Of a stretch of 64,000 bases of DNA, positions 18,152 to 29,705 are shown piece by piece (the first letter of the stretch is position 1; each line of letters opens with the position of its first letter). The notes beneath the pieces were generated by a model. The model saw only the letters and a list, made by a program, of their open reading frames with translations. It did no database searches and was not told where the DNA came from. The stretch is from assembly GCF_900113275.1 (NCBI RefSeq), contig NZ_FOOU01000002.1, positions 392,141-456,140 on the forward strand. Reading direction: 5' to 3'. Made by a program: the position numbers and the translations under genes. This DNA comes from Neptunomonas qingdaonensis (lineage in GTDB: Bacteria; Pseudomonadota; Gammaproteobacteria; Pseudomonadales; Balneatricaceae).

Positions 18152-18173
18152 AATTCAAACTTAAGTTTGAATT
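18152..18173. repeat. 22-bp perfect palindrome
   Basis: A fully self-complementary 22-bp sequence (AATTCAAAC, TTAA, GTTTGAATT) lies in the 355-base AT-rich gap upstream of the PEP-CTERM gene and downstream of the PqqD-like gene. A smaller A5T5 palindrome (18142-18151) is beside it. A perfect dyad with no loop suits a dimeric regulator site better than a terminator. Nothing else is recognised in 17924-18278. Confidence 0.7.
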
Positions 18174-18278
18174 GTAAAAAAACCTGACACTTTGTCAACT
18201 ATTGTGACTGGCGCCAATACAGGATCATGTCATTTAGGGGTGAAGCAAGGGCCCGTTTTTTTGCAACTCACAAGAGCG

Positions 18279-18650
18279 TTAATGAACAGTGTATCCATCT
18301 TCTGCTATTAGCTTTCGCGCTTTCTCTAAATCAAGCGCTTCGATAGGCTCGGCCAGATAATAAGGCAGTGTCACAGGGCTGTCGCTGAGCTTAATAAGAT
18401 CACCCTCCTGCAGTCTTTTAATCACCGAATGCAATGTCGCTTCAAGGTTAGCTGGAGCAGAAGCATATCTACTACTGATGTAATCCAGTAATTCCTGAAT
18501 TGAATGAGCGCCATCCGCTAACGACACGACAAGCCCCAGCCATTCATCTAAAGGCGTCACATTATCCGGCTGATTAATATCAACCAAGCCGATTTCATTA
18601 TTTTTTTGCGTATAAACGACGGTACGATAGAAGTATTGTGAATTATTCAT
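18279..18650 (-). CDS. PqqD-like small protein
   Basis: This 123-aa protein resembles the PqqD peptide-chaperone (RRE) fold: a beta-rich start, then LVVSLADGAHSIQELLDYISSRY and a winged-helix-like end (VIKRLQEGDLIKL). RRE domains bind precursor peptides for radical-SAM or other RiPP enzymes. No precursor peptide or modifying enzyme lies nearby, so it may have a different job. I use ATG 18650, which has CAGG upstream at good spacing, rather than the TTG at 18677. It is preceded on the strand by a MOSC gene; about 85 bases separate them. Confidence 0.55.
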   Translation of the reverse strand: MNNSQYFYRTVVYTQKNNEIGLVDINQPDNVTPLDEWLGLVVSLADGAHSIQELLDYISSRYASAPANLEATLHSVIKRLQEGDLIKLSDSPVTLPYYLAEPIEALDLEKARKLIAEDGYTVH

Positions 18651-18734
18651 AAGAAAAACCTGCTTTATCTTTATCAACCTGAGTAAACATTAATGACCCT
18701 ATCGCTTTAGTTCTGCATACTCTAGTTAGCCAGC

Positions 18735-19418
18735 TCATGCATGCCCTAACAACCTGAAGCTCCAGTTTTCGACTTCATTAGTTTCAAGACGCAGTATGAC
18801 CTTAGCCATCCAACTACTCGACAGTTTGCTTTGCTTCTTCAATGTTAACAGACCCTCTTTATTCAACGGATCAGCAAAGAAAATCTCACAGACTTCACGC
18901 ACCGTCATCGCATCAGGCACTCTTTTCAGCAGCACAAGCGGCTGATTGACACTCACGACTCCAGGCTGAATCACCCGATACAGCCAACCACAGAGGCTTA
19001 GCGCCTGCATCTCAACAGAAAACTTATCGATCCCCCACCGTTTATTCAGCTTAAAACAGGGCGAACGAGGCTGACTAACTTCGATGATAGCTTCACCCCA
19101 TTGATAGCGGTCTCCCAGGCACACTGTGTCTTCAGTCATCCCTTCTGAACTCAGATTTTCACCCATTCCCGGGGCCTGCCACGGGTTATCAGTGCCATAC
19201 TTTTTGCGCCAGTATGCATAGTGTTCCAAAGGGTATTGATGCAAGGCTCGTTCAAGTCCGCCATGGTAACGCTGATCGGCACACTGGTCGCCTTCCAGCC
19301 CCATATCAGAGAGATATAATTTTTTATCCACCCTGGTTTTATCCATTGCGGTTTCAAGCCCATAGCGCTGCGCTACTTGCCCGCAATAGACGCTATTGAG
19401 GTAATGCTGATTGTGCAT
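18735..19418 (-). CDS. yiiM: MOSC domain protein, YiiM-like
   Basis: This 227-aa protein belongs to the MOSC family, which binds molybdenum cofactor. The segment DQRYHGGLERALHQYPLEHY (about 48-67) and the conserved cysteine in RSPCFKLNKRWG (about 118) match YiiM, a molybdoenzyme that reduces N-hydroxylated bases such as 6-N-hydroxylaminopurine. The C-terminal helical 3-alpha domain (about 165-215) is also present. Shine-Dalgarno AGAGGG precedes the ATG. It seems monocistronic or paired with the PqqD-like gene. Confidence 0.85.
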   Translation of the reverse strand: MHNQHYLNSVYCGQVAQRYGLETAMDKTRVDKKLYLSDMGLEGDQCADQRYHGGLERALHQYPLEHYAYWRKKYGTDNPWQAPGMGENLSSEGMTEDTVCLGDRYQWGEAIIEVSQPRSPCFKLNKRWGIDKFSVEMQALSLCGWLYRVIQPGVVSVNQPLVLLKRVPDAMTVREVCEIFFADPLNKEGLLTLKKQSKLSSSWMAKVILRLETNEVENWSFRLLGHA

Positions 19419-19662
19419 ATCACCCTCTTATCTAAGCAGAAAAGGAGGCATCCATCTTACTTCGTTGTGCCGATTTAGGTATCTAAAAATCCAGGCAGAT
19501 GCGTTAAAGCACATTTTACTACACCAAATCACAGCGGTATAACCGCCGACATTACCGGCCTCTTCAGAGGCATTTATTCAGTCTAATGTCACGAAAAGGG
19601 CGTAATAGAAAAAATCAGAAGTAATGGCACAAAATAGCGGACAAGTATTTACTTACAGCATT

Positions 19663-20376
19663 TTAATTCAAGACCAATGATGGCATTGCATCGACAGCAT
19701 TTTCCATCGCCGTATTCCAAAGATTACGTAAACTACGCATATATTCGTCATCTTCGCCAAATAATCTGTATTGGCCTAATTTGAGACTGCCATTCTCCAG
19801 AACATATAGCTCAATAGGAGGACCTACCGTCAAATTACTTTTTAACGTCGCGTCCATGGAGATAAGACCGCAAACAATCGCCTGATCAACAGATGTGCTC
19901 TCCTGAATCACCCGATCCAAGATAGGCTTTCCATATTTTGCTTCCCCTATCTGTAAATAGGGTACGTGACTTGAGCTTTTTATGAAATTGCCTTGCGAAT
20001 AAATCATATACAACGCATTCGCTGATCCCTGTATCTCGCCTGCCAATAAAAACGTAGCTTCAAACACACCACCACCACCGGCTTTGGCCTGAACAGCCAC
20101 ACTTACTTTACCGATATATTCAGCCAATTCATGCATATCGCTAACGGTAAGCAAACTCGGGCTTGCGCCGTTTTTAACATCGCGCTCAAGTTTAGCTATC
20201 ACGGACTGGGTAGTCGCCAGGTTACCGGCACTGCATAAAACAAACTGTCGCTCACCAGGAACCCCATAGCGCCACATCTTGCTATAAGTACTAATGTTAT
20301 CGACACCCGCACTGGTGCGAGAATCCGATATCATTATCGTCGCCTGATCAATTTTTATACCCAAACAGTAGGTCAC
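19663..20376 (-). CDS. Anbu-type (proteasome-like) peptidase
   Basis: This 237-aa protein has the Ntn-hydrolase fold of Anbu, the HslV/proteasome-like ring peptidase. It begins MTYCLGIK, so Thr2 would be the N-terminal nucleophile after Met removal. D18-S19-R20-T21-S22 and FVLCSAGNLATTQSV match the family. Anbu genes usually sit with a transglutaminase-like protease, an alpha-E protein and an ATP-grasp protein; none of these is here. It starts with GTG and a good AGGAG ten bases upstream. The substrates are unknown. Confidence 0.85.
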   Translation of the reverse strand: MTYCLGIKIDQATIMISDSRTSAGVDNISTYSKMWRYGVPGERQFVLCSAGNLATTQSVIAKLERDVKNGASPSLLTVSDMHELAEYIGKVSVAVQAKAGGGGVFEATFLLAGEIQGSANALYMIYSQGNFIKSSSHVPYLQIGEAKYGKPILDRVIQESTSVDQAIVCGLISMDATLKSNLTVGPPIELYVLENGSLKLGQYRLFGEDDEYMRSLRNLWNTAMENAVDAMPSLVLN

Positions 20377-20653
20377 TATAAACTCCTGATAAGGATGTCA
20401 TATTGCAGCCACAAAAGGCACACGGACACCGGGAATGACTGAATTGCGGAACATAGGCCCCGCAAATGGCGCACATTATAGAACTTAACGCAGAGAAATA
20501 TTATTTATTTACACTCTGATATGAAAATCCAAGACGTTAGCCACTGAGGAAAGCCAACAGATCAGCCATCAGCCCACCCAAACTCATTCGCTAACGACCA
20601 CGCACGCACGTTAAAACACTGACGAAAAACACACGACACCCATCATTTTCCTT

Positions 20654-20659
20654 TATAAT
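20654..20659 (+). promoter_or_regulatory. Possible rhlE promoter -10
   Basis: A perfect TATAAT lies about 48 bases upstream of the rhlE ATG. No good -35 is seen at 16-18 bases. The rest of the 330-base gap 20377-20706 shows only a short CGCACGCACG repeat and nothing else I can name. Confidence 0.4.
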
Positions 20660-20706
20660 AGCCGCCCTGTATTTTTGGCTGTGGCTGTGCCCACAAAGGA
20701 TAGATA

Positions 20707-21990
20707 ATGAAGTTTTCCTCTTTAGACCTGGCTCCCGAGCTGCAACGTGCTCTGGATGCCTGCGGCTACAGCCAGATGACACCGATTCAAGAGCAGGCGA
20801 TTGTGCCGGCGCGCCGTGGTAAGGATGTGCTGGCGAATGCACAAACGGGTACCGGCAAAACAGCGGCGTTTACTGTGCCTATTTTACAACAGATGCATGA
20901 CCGCCCTGCGACAACGCTGCCAGGGCATGTGCGTACGCTGATTCTCGCCCCAACACGTGAGCTGGCTGAGCAGCTAACCAATACGATAAAAGGTTATGCA
21001 CAGTTTTTACCCTTTACGGTTAAGGGTATCTATGGCGGCGTGAGTACTGACTCGCAAAAAGGCAAACTAAAAGCCGGGGTCGATATTCTGATTGCGACGC
21101 CAGGGCGATTACTTGAGCATGTTGTGCAATGTAATATCAGTTTGTCTAAAGTTGAGTTTGTGGTGCTGGATGAAGCTGACCGAATGCTCGATATGGGCTT
21201 TATCAGCGACGTTCACAAGCTCATCCAACAAACATCAGCGAAACATCAAACATTGATGTTCTCTGCCACAGTGACACCTACCGTTAATGAGTTAGCAAAA
21301 AAGCTGATGACTCGCCACGAAATTATTCGTGCGGCTAAACAAAACGCGACCGCCGATACCGTAGAACATGTGGTTTATCCGGTTGAAGAGCGTCGCAAGC
21401 CCGATCTGTTTGTTGAGCTGATCAAAAAGCATAACTGGTTTCAGGTATTGGTGTTTACCAGCACCAAAGCCCAGGCTGATGAATTAGTCGTCGATCTGAA
21501 AATGGACAAGATCACTCATGTGGTTTGCCACGGCGATAAAACACAGGGATCACGCAAACGCGCCTTAGCGGATTTTAAAGCCGGTAAAGTGCAGGTAATG
21601 ATCGCGACCGAGGTTGCCGCTCGTGGGTTAGACATTAAAGGGCTTGAGTATGTTGTTAACTATAACCTGCCCTACCTTGCCGAAGATTATGTACACCGTA
21701 TTGGCCGCACAGGCCGTGCGGGCGCGAAAGGCCACGCTATTTCTTTTGTCAGCCGTGAAGAGGAACGCGCACTGGATGATATCGAACGCCTGATCGGCAG
21801 CCCTATCAAGCGCATCTATCAGAAAGGTTATGAAGTGGGCAGCCGCGACAACATCCGCAAACAGCTCTCACAAAAAGCGCATAAACCACGCACCAACAAA
21901 GCCAGCCAAACGAAGATCATCCGTAACAAGGTGTCAGAAACTAAAGCTAAGGGCAAAACCAGGCAGAAACAAAAACAGCTTAAAAAATAG
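20707..21990 (+). CDS. rhlE: DEAD-box RNA helicase, RhlE-like
   Basis: This 427-aa ATP-dependent RNA helicase should act in RNA turnover or ribosome assembly. Motifs in order: Q motif (GYSQMTPIQEQA), Walker A AQTGTGKT, PTRELA, TPGR, DEAD (VVLDEADRMLDMGF), SAT, and HRIGRTGRAG in the second RecA domain. The last 50 residues are highly basic (K/R/T/Q-rich) and should bind RNA non-specifically. The protein ends just before a strong hairpin. RhlE versus SrmB-like naming is by overall resemblance. Confidence 0.9.
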   Translation: MKFSSLDLAPELQRALDACGYSQMTPIQEQAIVPARRGKDVLANAQTGTGKTAAFTVPILQQMHDRPATTLPGHVRTLILAPTRELAEQLTNTIKGYAQFLPFTVKGIYGGVSTDSQKGKLKAGVDILIATPGRLLEHVVQCNISLSKVEFVVLDEADRMLDMGFISDVHKLIQQTSAKHQTLMFSATVTPTVNELAKKLMTRHEIIRAAKQNATADTVEHVVYPVEERRKPDLFVELIKKHNWFQVLVFTSTKAQADELVVDLKMDKITHVVCHGDKTQGSRKRALADFKAGKVQVMIATEVAARGLDIKGLEYVVNYNLPYLAEDYVHRIGRTGRAGAKGHAISFVSREEERALDDIERLIGSPIKRIYQKGYEVGSRDNIRKQLSQKAHKPRTNKASQTKIIRNKVSETKAKGKTRQKQKQLKK

Positions 21991-22015
21991 CTGCTATTAG
22001 ATAACCGTTTGCTGT

Positions 22016-22049
22016 TCAGGCATGTTTGCGACGACATGCCTGAGCTTTT
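22016..22049 (+). terminator. Terminator of rhlE
   Basis: A 10-bp stem (22016-22025 with 22034-22043) with an 8-base loop is followed by GCTTTTA, shortly after the rhlE stop. Confidence 0.75.
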
Positions 22050-22057
22050 ACCCTGAA

Positions 22058-22116
22058 GAATTTATCCCCGAACTATTTATTCCCGATCAAGTTATCCCCG
22101 GACAAGTCATACCTGC
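22058..22116. repeat. Degenerate repeats in the rhlE-purC gap
   Basis: Three imperfect copies of a unit like TTATCCCCGAACTA lie head to tail downstream of the rhlE terminator. The rest of the 318-base gap up to purC shows no riboswitch or operator that I recognise. Confidence 0.45.
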
Positions 22117-22308
22117 AAAGCATATCTCTGAAAATACATACCTGAAGTGTACTGAAGCATTCCACGCGACATCAGCCTGTTAGCAGCCCGGGGCCCAACG
22201 ACGTAAAAAGTCTGTCACTGTTTTTCGAATCTGGTAAAATTTCTCCCTTAATCATCTTAATTTTTAAAATAGCTTACGTAATTCACTCCCAAACAGGACA
22301 GTTTACCC

Positions 22309-23412
22309 ATGAGTCTTGCCGATAAAGTGCTCGCCGTTAATAACGACCTGCCGATTCGTACCGATAGCCCAGTCCACAGCGGTAAAGTGCGTTCTGTTTA
22401 TTGGTTAACCGAAGCAGACAGCCGTCGCCTTATCCAGCAGAAAGGTTACGATGTTGCTGCTGACGCGCCCTTGGCTATCATGGTCATCAGTGATCGCATC
22501 TCGGCGTTTGACTGTATCTGGCATGGCGAAGGCGGTATGAATGGCGTGCCCGGCAAAGGCGCTGCTCTCAACGCAATATCCAATCACTGGTTTAAACTGT
22601 TCCGTGAAAACGGCTTAGCCGATAGCCATATTCTGGACATCCCGCATCCGTTTGTCTGGATCGTGCAAAAAGCCAAACCAGTGATGATTGAGGCGATCTG
22701 CCGCCAGTACATTACTGGCTCCATGTGGCGCGCCTACTCTAAAGGCGAGCGTGAGTTCTGTGGAATACAGTTACCTGATGGTCTGCAAAAAGACCAAAAG
22801 CTCCCCGAACTGCTGATCACCCCTTCGACCAAAGGCATCCTCAAAGGGATTCCGGGTGTACCCGAAGCGGATGATGTGAACATCACGCGCAACAATTTAG
22901 AGGATAACTTCGCTGCCTTTAACCTGCGCAGCAAAGACGATATCAATCAGTACGAAAAACTGCTCAAGGAAGGCTTTGGCGTTATCAGTGATGCACTGGC
23001 CGCGTTGGATCAGATTTTTGTCGATACCAAGTTTGAGTTTGGTTATGTTACTGATGCTGTTGGAAATGAAAAACTCATTTACATGGATGAAGTCGGCACA
23101 CCCGACTCTTCGCGTATATGGGATGGTGCGGCCTACCGTGAAGGCAAGATTGTTGAAAACTCTAAAGAGGGCTTTCGCCAATGGTTGCTTAACCATTTTC
23201 CAGACCCCGACATTCTGTTGAATAAAGAACGCATGCCTGAACGCGCAACACTCGCTCGTGACAACGCATTACCTGAAGCGGTCATGATGAGCATTTCCGC
23301 TACCTACGTAGGCATTGCAGAAAAAGTTACTGGAAAAAAACTGCTGCTTTCCGACAATCCTAAAGCAGATATTATTGAAATTTTGCGTAATCAATACGAT
23401 CTTATAGATTAG
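22309..23412 (+). CDS. purC: SAICAR synthase (phosphoribosylaminoimidazole-succinocarboxamide synthase)
   Basis: PurC joins aspartate to CAIR with ATP in purine synthesis. This 367-aa form is the long type rather than the 237-aa E. coli type. Family motifs include the ATP site start GKVRSVYW (25-32), [11 protein letters not shown] (about 58-68), [17 protein letters not shown] (about 131-147) and the metal/substrate stretch [14 protein letters not shown] (about 258-271). It stands alone, with no other pur gene next to it. Confidence 0.94.
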   Translation: MSLADKVLAVNNDLPIRTDSPVHSGKVRSVYWLTEADSRRLIQQKGYDVAADAPLAIMVISDRISAFDCIWHGEGGMNGVPGKGAALNAISNHWFKLFRENGLADSHILDIPHPFVWIVQKAKPVMIEAICRQYITGSMWRAYSKGEREFCGIQLPDGLQKDQKLPELLITPSTKGILKGIPGVPEADDVNITRNNLEDNFAAFNLRSKDDINQYEKLLKEGFGVISDALAALDQIFVDTKFEFGYVTDAVGNEKLIYMDEVGTPDSSRIWDGAAYREGKIVENSKEGFRQWLLNHFPDPDILLNKERMPERATLARDNALPEAVMMSISATYVGIAEKVTGKKLLLSDNPKADIIEILRNQYDLID

Positions 23413-23446
23413 AAAATCATTTTTTAATCAAGATTCGAGGCGATTG

Positions 23447-24004
23447 ATGCCATATTTAAGCATACCTGTTTTACGTACAGCGCTTTTACGTAAACCTGTT
23501 TTACGTACAGCGCTTTTACGTAAACCTGTTTTACGTACACCTATGTCACTTACTTTGATATTTGCTCTCACACTAACCGTGTTGCTTAGCAGCCAAACGG
23601 CACGTGCAGAAATTTATAAGTGGCGTGACGAAAACGGTAAGCTTCACTACTCCAGCACACCGCGTGTGCTGGCCCCTAATATTCAAGAAATCAAACTCCA
23701 AACAGCGCCTGCTGATCGTGCCAACGCACGAAGACAAGAGCGCCTGCTCAATCAGAAAAAACGTGACATCCAGCGCATTGAACGAGATAAGGAAAACGCG
23801 CTGGCTGAGCAAAAGGTCATGTTAAAACAAGAAGCCCGTGATAAAGATATGTGTGAGAAATATCAACAGCGTTACGCCGCTTACCAGAAAGAAGGGATTA
23901 AAGGCATCAACCTCTCCAACGGAAAAACGCAAAAACTAACAGGCGCTGCTGCACGCAACGCCCTTCAGGGTACTAAAGAAAATGTCGAGCTTTTCTGTCA
24001 CTAG
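23447..24004 (+). CDS. DUF4124 domain exported protein
   Basis: This 185-aa protein has the DUF4124 signature EIYKWRDENGKLHYSSTP just after a signal peptide (MSLTLIFALTLTVLLSSQTARA), then a long charged coiled region (about 85-150), and a C-terminal Cys near the end. The start is odd: ATG 23447 has a good GAGG and precedes 32 residues made of PVLRTALLRK repeats before the real-looking signal peptide. An internal ATG at 23543 would remove them but has no Shine-Dalgarno. Location should be periplasmic. Function is unknown. Confidence 0.8.
   Translation: MPYLSIPVLRTALLRKPVLRTALLRKPVLRTPMSLTLIFALTLTVLLSSQTARAEIYKWRDENGKLHYSSTPRVLAPNIQEIKLQTAPADRANARRQERLLNQKKRDIQRIERDKENALAEQKVMLKQEARDKDMCEKYQQRYAAYQKEGIKGINLSNGKTQKLTGAAARNALQGTKENVELFCH
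23466..23541 (+). repeat. 30-bp tandem repeat inside the DUF4124 gene
   Basis: Two perfect 30-bp units and a half unit encode PVLRTALLRK twice followed by PVLRTP. The unit itself contains two similar 15-base halves (TTTTACGTA motif). It is in frame, so gain or loss of units would keep the gene open. Confidence 0.9.
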
Positions 24005-24054
24005 CCTTTTTGATGTATATCCAGCCGCCTGAATGTCAGTTGTGTTAACTGAAA

Positions 24055-24082
24055 TGTAGCAGCCCTGATGTAGTAGCCCTGA
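24055..24082. repeat. 14-bp direct repeat
   Basis: Two adjacent copies of a 14-bp unit (GTAGCAGCCCTGAT and one C-to-T variant) lie between the converging DUF4124 and zinc-ribbon genes. Confidence 0.7.
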
Positions 24083-24090
24083 TGCAAAAA

Positions 24091-24660
24091 TCAGATGATA
24101 TCAAGCGCACTCCAGGGTCTTGATATACGCCGGAAATGCTCGGCACCACAGGCCTTACATGGCTCAATAAGGCTGGTTTTTTTCAGCTGCATCTGTTGCT
24201 GACAACTCTGACATTCAAATGTTCCTACCGCTGCAATTTCACCCGCCATATACTCATCTGCTTCATTTGCCAGCTGCTCTCTTAAGCGCTCCTGATCTAT
24301 GCGGGTTTGGTCTGCCAGCGCAACCAGCTTTTCTACCACGGTGTTTTCAAGAACATTCAGATCAAAATGCAACCAGGCAGCGATTCCTTCACCGGTTTCA
24401 TGTGCATAATAACCAAGCTGTTTGAGGTCACGTTTCAGATACGCCGTCAGCAGATCCATCTCGTCACGCGTCATCTCTTCTGCCGTCAGCTCCAACTCGA
24501 CGGCCTCTTCAATTTTTTCCTGCAAATAATCCCATGAGTGGTGTTCTACGTTTTCCAGCGTGTCAGTCAAACGATCCAGTACACGATTGTATATGCTCGG
24601 CACATCTTGCTTAAACCCTGGCTGATTACTCTCTGATGACTTTTTAGATTCATTATCCAT
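24091..24660 (-). CDS. Zinc-ribbon protein, YbeL/DUF1451 family
   Basis: This 189-aa cytoplasmic protein has a helical body (about 20-130) and a C-terminal zinc ribbon with two CxxC pairs (FECQSCQQQ and PCKACGAEHF). It matches YbeL/DUF1451, of unknown function. I use ATG 24660, which has GGAG at proper spacing; the frame stays open 78 bases further upstream. It is divergent from leuS, a common neighbour in gammaproteobacteria. Confidence 0.85.
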   Translation of the reverse strand: MDNESKKSSESNQPGFKQDVPSIYNRVLDRLTDTLENVEHHSWDYLQEKIEEAVELELTAEEMTRDEMDLLTAYLKRDLKQLGYYAHETGEGIAAWLHFDLNVLENTVVEKLVALADQTRIDQERLREQLANEADEYMAGEIAAVGTFECQSCQQQMQLKKTSLIEPCKACGAEHFRRISRPWSALDII

Positions 24661-24810
24661 TTTCAACTCCGATACTACAGAATTAGACGGCCTATACTGC
24701 TGTTGATAGCAGGGCTTATATTGTATGCTATGCAGCATACCCTGAACTTACCAGCAGACTCTTTAACCGGCATCAATATAAGCCGGTTTTATTGTTAGAG
24801 ATTTCTATAA

Positions 24811-27414
<2,604 letters not shown>

Positions 27415-27474
27415 TTCTTGGAAACTGACGATTGCAAGCTGATGGTTATACGTTACAAAGGAGCTATTAAGCAG

Positions 27475-27975
27475 ATGACCCACTACCGCTTTTTGAATAG
27501 ATTAATCTGTTTCACTTTGGCCGCTATTCTGCTGTCCGGCTGCGGCTTTAAATTGCGCGGTTCAATGGATATTCCAGAATCGTCCAGACTAGTGACGCTG
27601 GTATTAAAAAGCGGTACATCTGTGTCTTTTGAGCAAGCTCTCAAACGTACCATTACCCAACAAGGCATTAATATCCAGGAGAATGCGCCTTATCAGCTTA
27701 CTATTAAACAAGTTGAGGAAAATCGCCGTTCCATCACACTCGATAGCAAAGCCAATGTAGATGAGTATGAAATTCTGTTGCTGGTTAATTTTGAAATACT
27801 CAACAGCGACGGAGAGTCAATATCCGGGCCTCTGGTAGCGCGTACTGAACGTATTTATGATTACGATGCTGATGCGGCAACAGCCAGTTACTCTCTGGAG
27901 AAAGAGATTCGTGAGGAGATGTGGCAATCTATTTCTGAGCGTATTGTTCGCCAGTACATAGCACGAACACGCTAG
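27475..27975 (+). CDS. lptE: LPS-assembly lipoprotein LptE
   Basis: LptE (RlpB) is the outer-membrane lipoprotein that plugs the LptD barrel for lipopolysaccharide insertion. The 166-aa protein has a lipoprotein signal with lipobox LLSGC (Cys near residue 23), then the typical GFKLRGS. I use ATG 27475, preceded by AAAGGAG 11 bases upstream; a TTG at 27418 is in frame but would put an improbable extension before the signal. The genes around it, leuS and holA, are its usual neighbours. Confidence 0.92.
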   Translation: MTHYRFLNRLICFTLAAILLSGCGFKLRGSMDIPESSRLVTLVLKSGTSVSFEQALKRTITQQGINIQENAPYQLTIKQVEENRRSITLDSKANVDEYEILLLVNFEILNSDGESISGPLVARTERIYDYDADAATASYSLEKEIREEMWQSISERIVRQYIARTR

Positions 27976-28005
27976 TGCCGGCTGACTGTTGATGACACTG
28001 TTTAT

Positions 28006-29034
28006 ATGAAGCTATCTGCTGAGCAGCTCGCCGGTCATTTGCAACAAACACATGCGCCTGTCTATCTGGTCTCAGGTGATGAGCCTCTATTGAGCGCAGA
28101 GTGCTGCGACCAGCTACGTAGCGCTTTTCGCGACAAAGGCTTCAGTGAACGTGAGGTACTGCATGTAGAGGGGCATTTCAAATGGGAATACCTGCTTGAG
28201 TGCGCTAATGCCTTATCGCTATTTGCCGAGCAGAAGCTAATTGAAATACGCGTCGGCAGCCATAAAATCAATAAAGCGGCAGGCGATATTATCCAGGAAT
28301 ATATCGCGCACGCCCCCCCTGAAAATATCCTGCTGATAATTGCCGAAAAACTAGACGGTGCTGCCAAAAAGTCTGCCTGGCACAAAGCTATCGAACAGAA
28401 AGGTGTTTGTGTAGAGATCTGGCCCGTTGAGATAAATCAACTCCCCGGGTGGATCAGGCACAGAGCTATGAGTAAAAATATGCAGCTGGATGACAGCGCC
28501 ATACAACTGCTATGCGACCGGGTTGAAGGAAATTTACTGGCAGCTAAACAGGAGTTAGATAAACTCCATCTATTACATCCGACCGGCACCTTATCGGCAG
28601 AGCAGATCGTCAATGCCGTCTCTGATAGCTCCCGATACGATGTCTACGCTTTAATGGATACCATTGCACTGGGACAAGGTGAGCGCTGCATTAAAATACT
28701 CAATGTTTTACGCCAGGAAGGCATAGAACCCCCCATTGTATTGTGGGCACTGACTCGCGAGATTCGCACCTTATATGCTATTCGCCAAGGCATAGAACGA
28801 GGCCTGGCTTACGAAACCATCTGCCAGAAAGAACGCATCTGGGGGAAACGCAAACAAACCCTGAAACGCTGCGCCGAACGACTTAGCATATCAACATTAG
28901 AAGACCTGCTTAAAACCAGCCAAGATCTTGATAAAGTTATTAAGGGAATGGGCACTGGCTCACCTTGGCTAATGCTTTCGGATATTGCCATCACCCTTTC
29001 AGGCAAACGCCTTCAACTTTCCTCGTTCTCCTGA
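28006..29034 (+). CDS. holA: DNA polymerase III subunit delta
   Basis: HolA is the wrench subunit of the clamp loader; it opens the beta clamp. The 342-aa protein opens with the family's N-terminal region (LAGHLQQTHAPVYLVSGDEPLL, about 8-29) and has the AAA+-like fold, a middle RYDVYALMDTIALGQ and a helical C-terminal collar domain (about 215-335). It follows lptE by 30 bases and is convergent with the OsmC-like gene. Confidence 0.95.
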   Translation: MKLSAEQLAGHLQQTHAPVYLVSGDEPLLSAECCDQLRSAFRDKGFSEREVLHVEGHFKWEYLLECANALSLFAEQKLIEIRVGSHKINKAAGDIIQEYIAHAPPENILLIIAEKLDGAAKKSAWHKAIEQKGVCVEIWPVEINQLPGWIRHRAMSKNMQLDDSAIQLLCDRVEGNLLAAKQELDKLHLLHPTGTLSAEQIVNAVSDSSRYDVYALMDTIALGQGERCIKILNVLRQEGIEPPIVLWALTREIRTLYAIRQGIERGLAYETICQKERIWGKRKQTLKRCAERLSISTLEDLLKTSQDLDKVIKGMGTGSPWLMLSDIAITLSGKRLQLSSFS

Positions 29035-29061
29035 GTTAATTCATCAGAGAATAGCAGCGCA

Positions 29062-29502
29062 CTATTCGGCCAGCGTATGCACGACGTCAGTTGACAGTTT
29101 TATATTGTCATGCAAAGGACAACGCTCACACACCTCATCCAGAAATGCCTGCTTTTCCTGAGCCGTCATATCAGCATCAATTTCTGCGGTTACTCTGACA
29201 ACCTGAAAACCAGATCTGTTTTCTGTAGGCTTGCCTAACAGGCCCGCCGGATCATAATCGCCTTCCGCAAAAACAGCAAAGCGACGCAGCTCAATTTTCC
29301 TCTGCCTGGCAGCGACGCGACCAATCGTCGCCACACAACCCGCCAACGAAAACAGAAAATACTCCAGCGGTGTTGGACCTTCATCGCTTCCCCCACCCGC
29401 CGCAGGCTGATCAATAATGACTTTATGGCCACGAATAGTTGATTCAACGCGGAATGAATCTTCCATTAGTGTTTCGACACGTACCGTTTTGGTGACAGAC
29501 AT
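29062..29502 (-). CDS. OsmC-family protein
   Basis: This 146-aa protein belongs to the OsmC/Ohr family of thiol peroxidases. It has the first conserved cysteine in FSLAGCVATIGRVA (C57) and the second in CERCPLHDNIKLS (C128 or C131). The central PLEYFLFSLAGC motif places it in the YhfA-like branch rather than Ohr. An extended -10 (TGATATAAT, minus strand) and GGAG precede the start. Confidence 0.88.
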   Translation of the reverse strand: MSVTKTVRVETLMEDSFRVESTIRGHKVIIDQPAAGGGSDEGPTPLEYFLFSLAGCVATIGRVAARQRKIELRRFAVFAEGDYDPAGLLGKPTENRSGFQVVRVTAEIDADMTAQEKQAFLDEVCERCPLHDNIKLSTDVVHTLAE

Positions 29503-29532
29503 AACAACTCCATATAAGAACTTTCTAATATT

Positions 29533-29541
29533 ATTATATCA
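29533..29541 (-). promoter_or_regulatory. Extended -10 promoter of the OsmC-family gene
   Basis: TGATATAAT on the minus strand is a perfect TATAAT with the TGN extension, about 30 bases upstream of the gene. No strong -35 is needed for such promoters. Confidence 0.5.
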
Positions 29542-29652
29542 GTAAATAGCATGCTAGGAAGTCATCAGAACCGCTTTATTAAGACGAAAAATCAGATCAA
29601 AGAAAAGCGACGAATGGAACAGGGAAGAAAAGAAATAGAGGAAGAAGGAATC

Positions 29653-29681
29653 ACAGGTACTGCCAGGACAGCAGTACCTGT
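29653..29681 (-). terminator. Terminator hairpin after lipA
   Basis: A perfect 11-bp stem (29653-29663 with 29671-29681) around a 7-base loop lies 25 bases past the lipA stop. On the minus strand a pyrimidine-rich tract (CCTTCTTCCTC) follows instead of a pure T-run. Confidence 0.65.
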
Positions 29682-29705
29682 TATTTCAAACAAAATACCC
29701 AGCGA

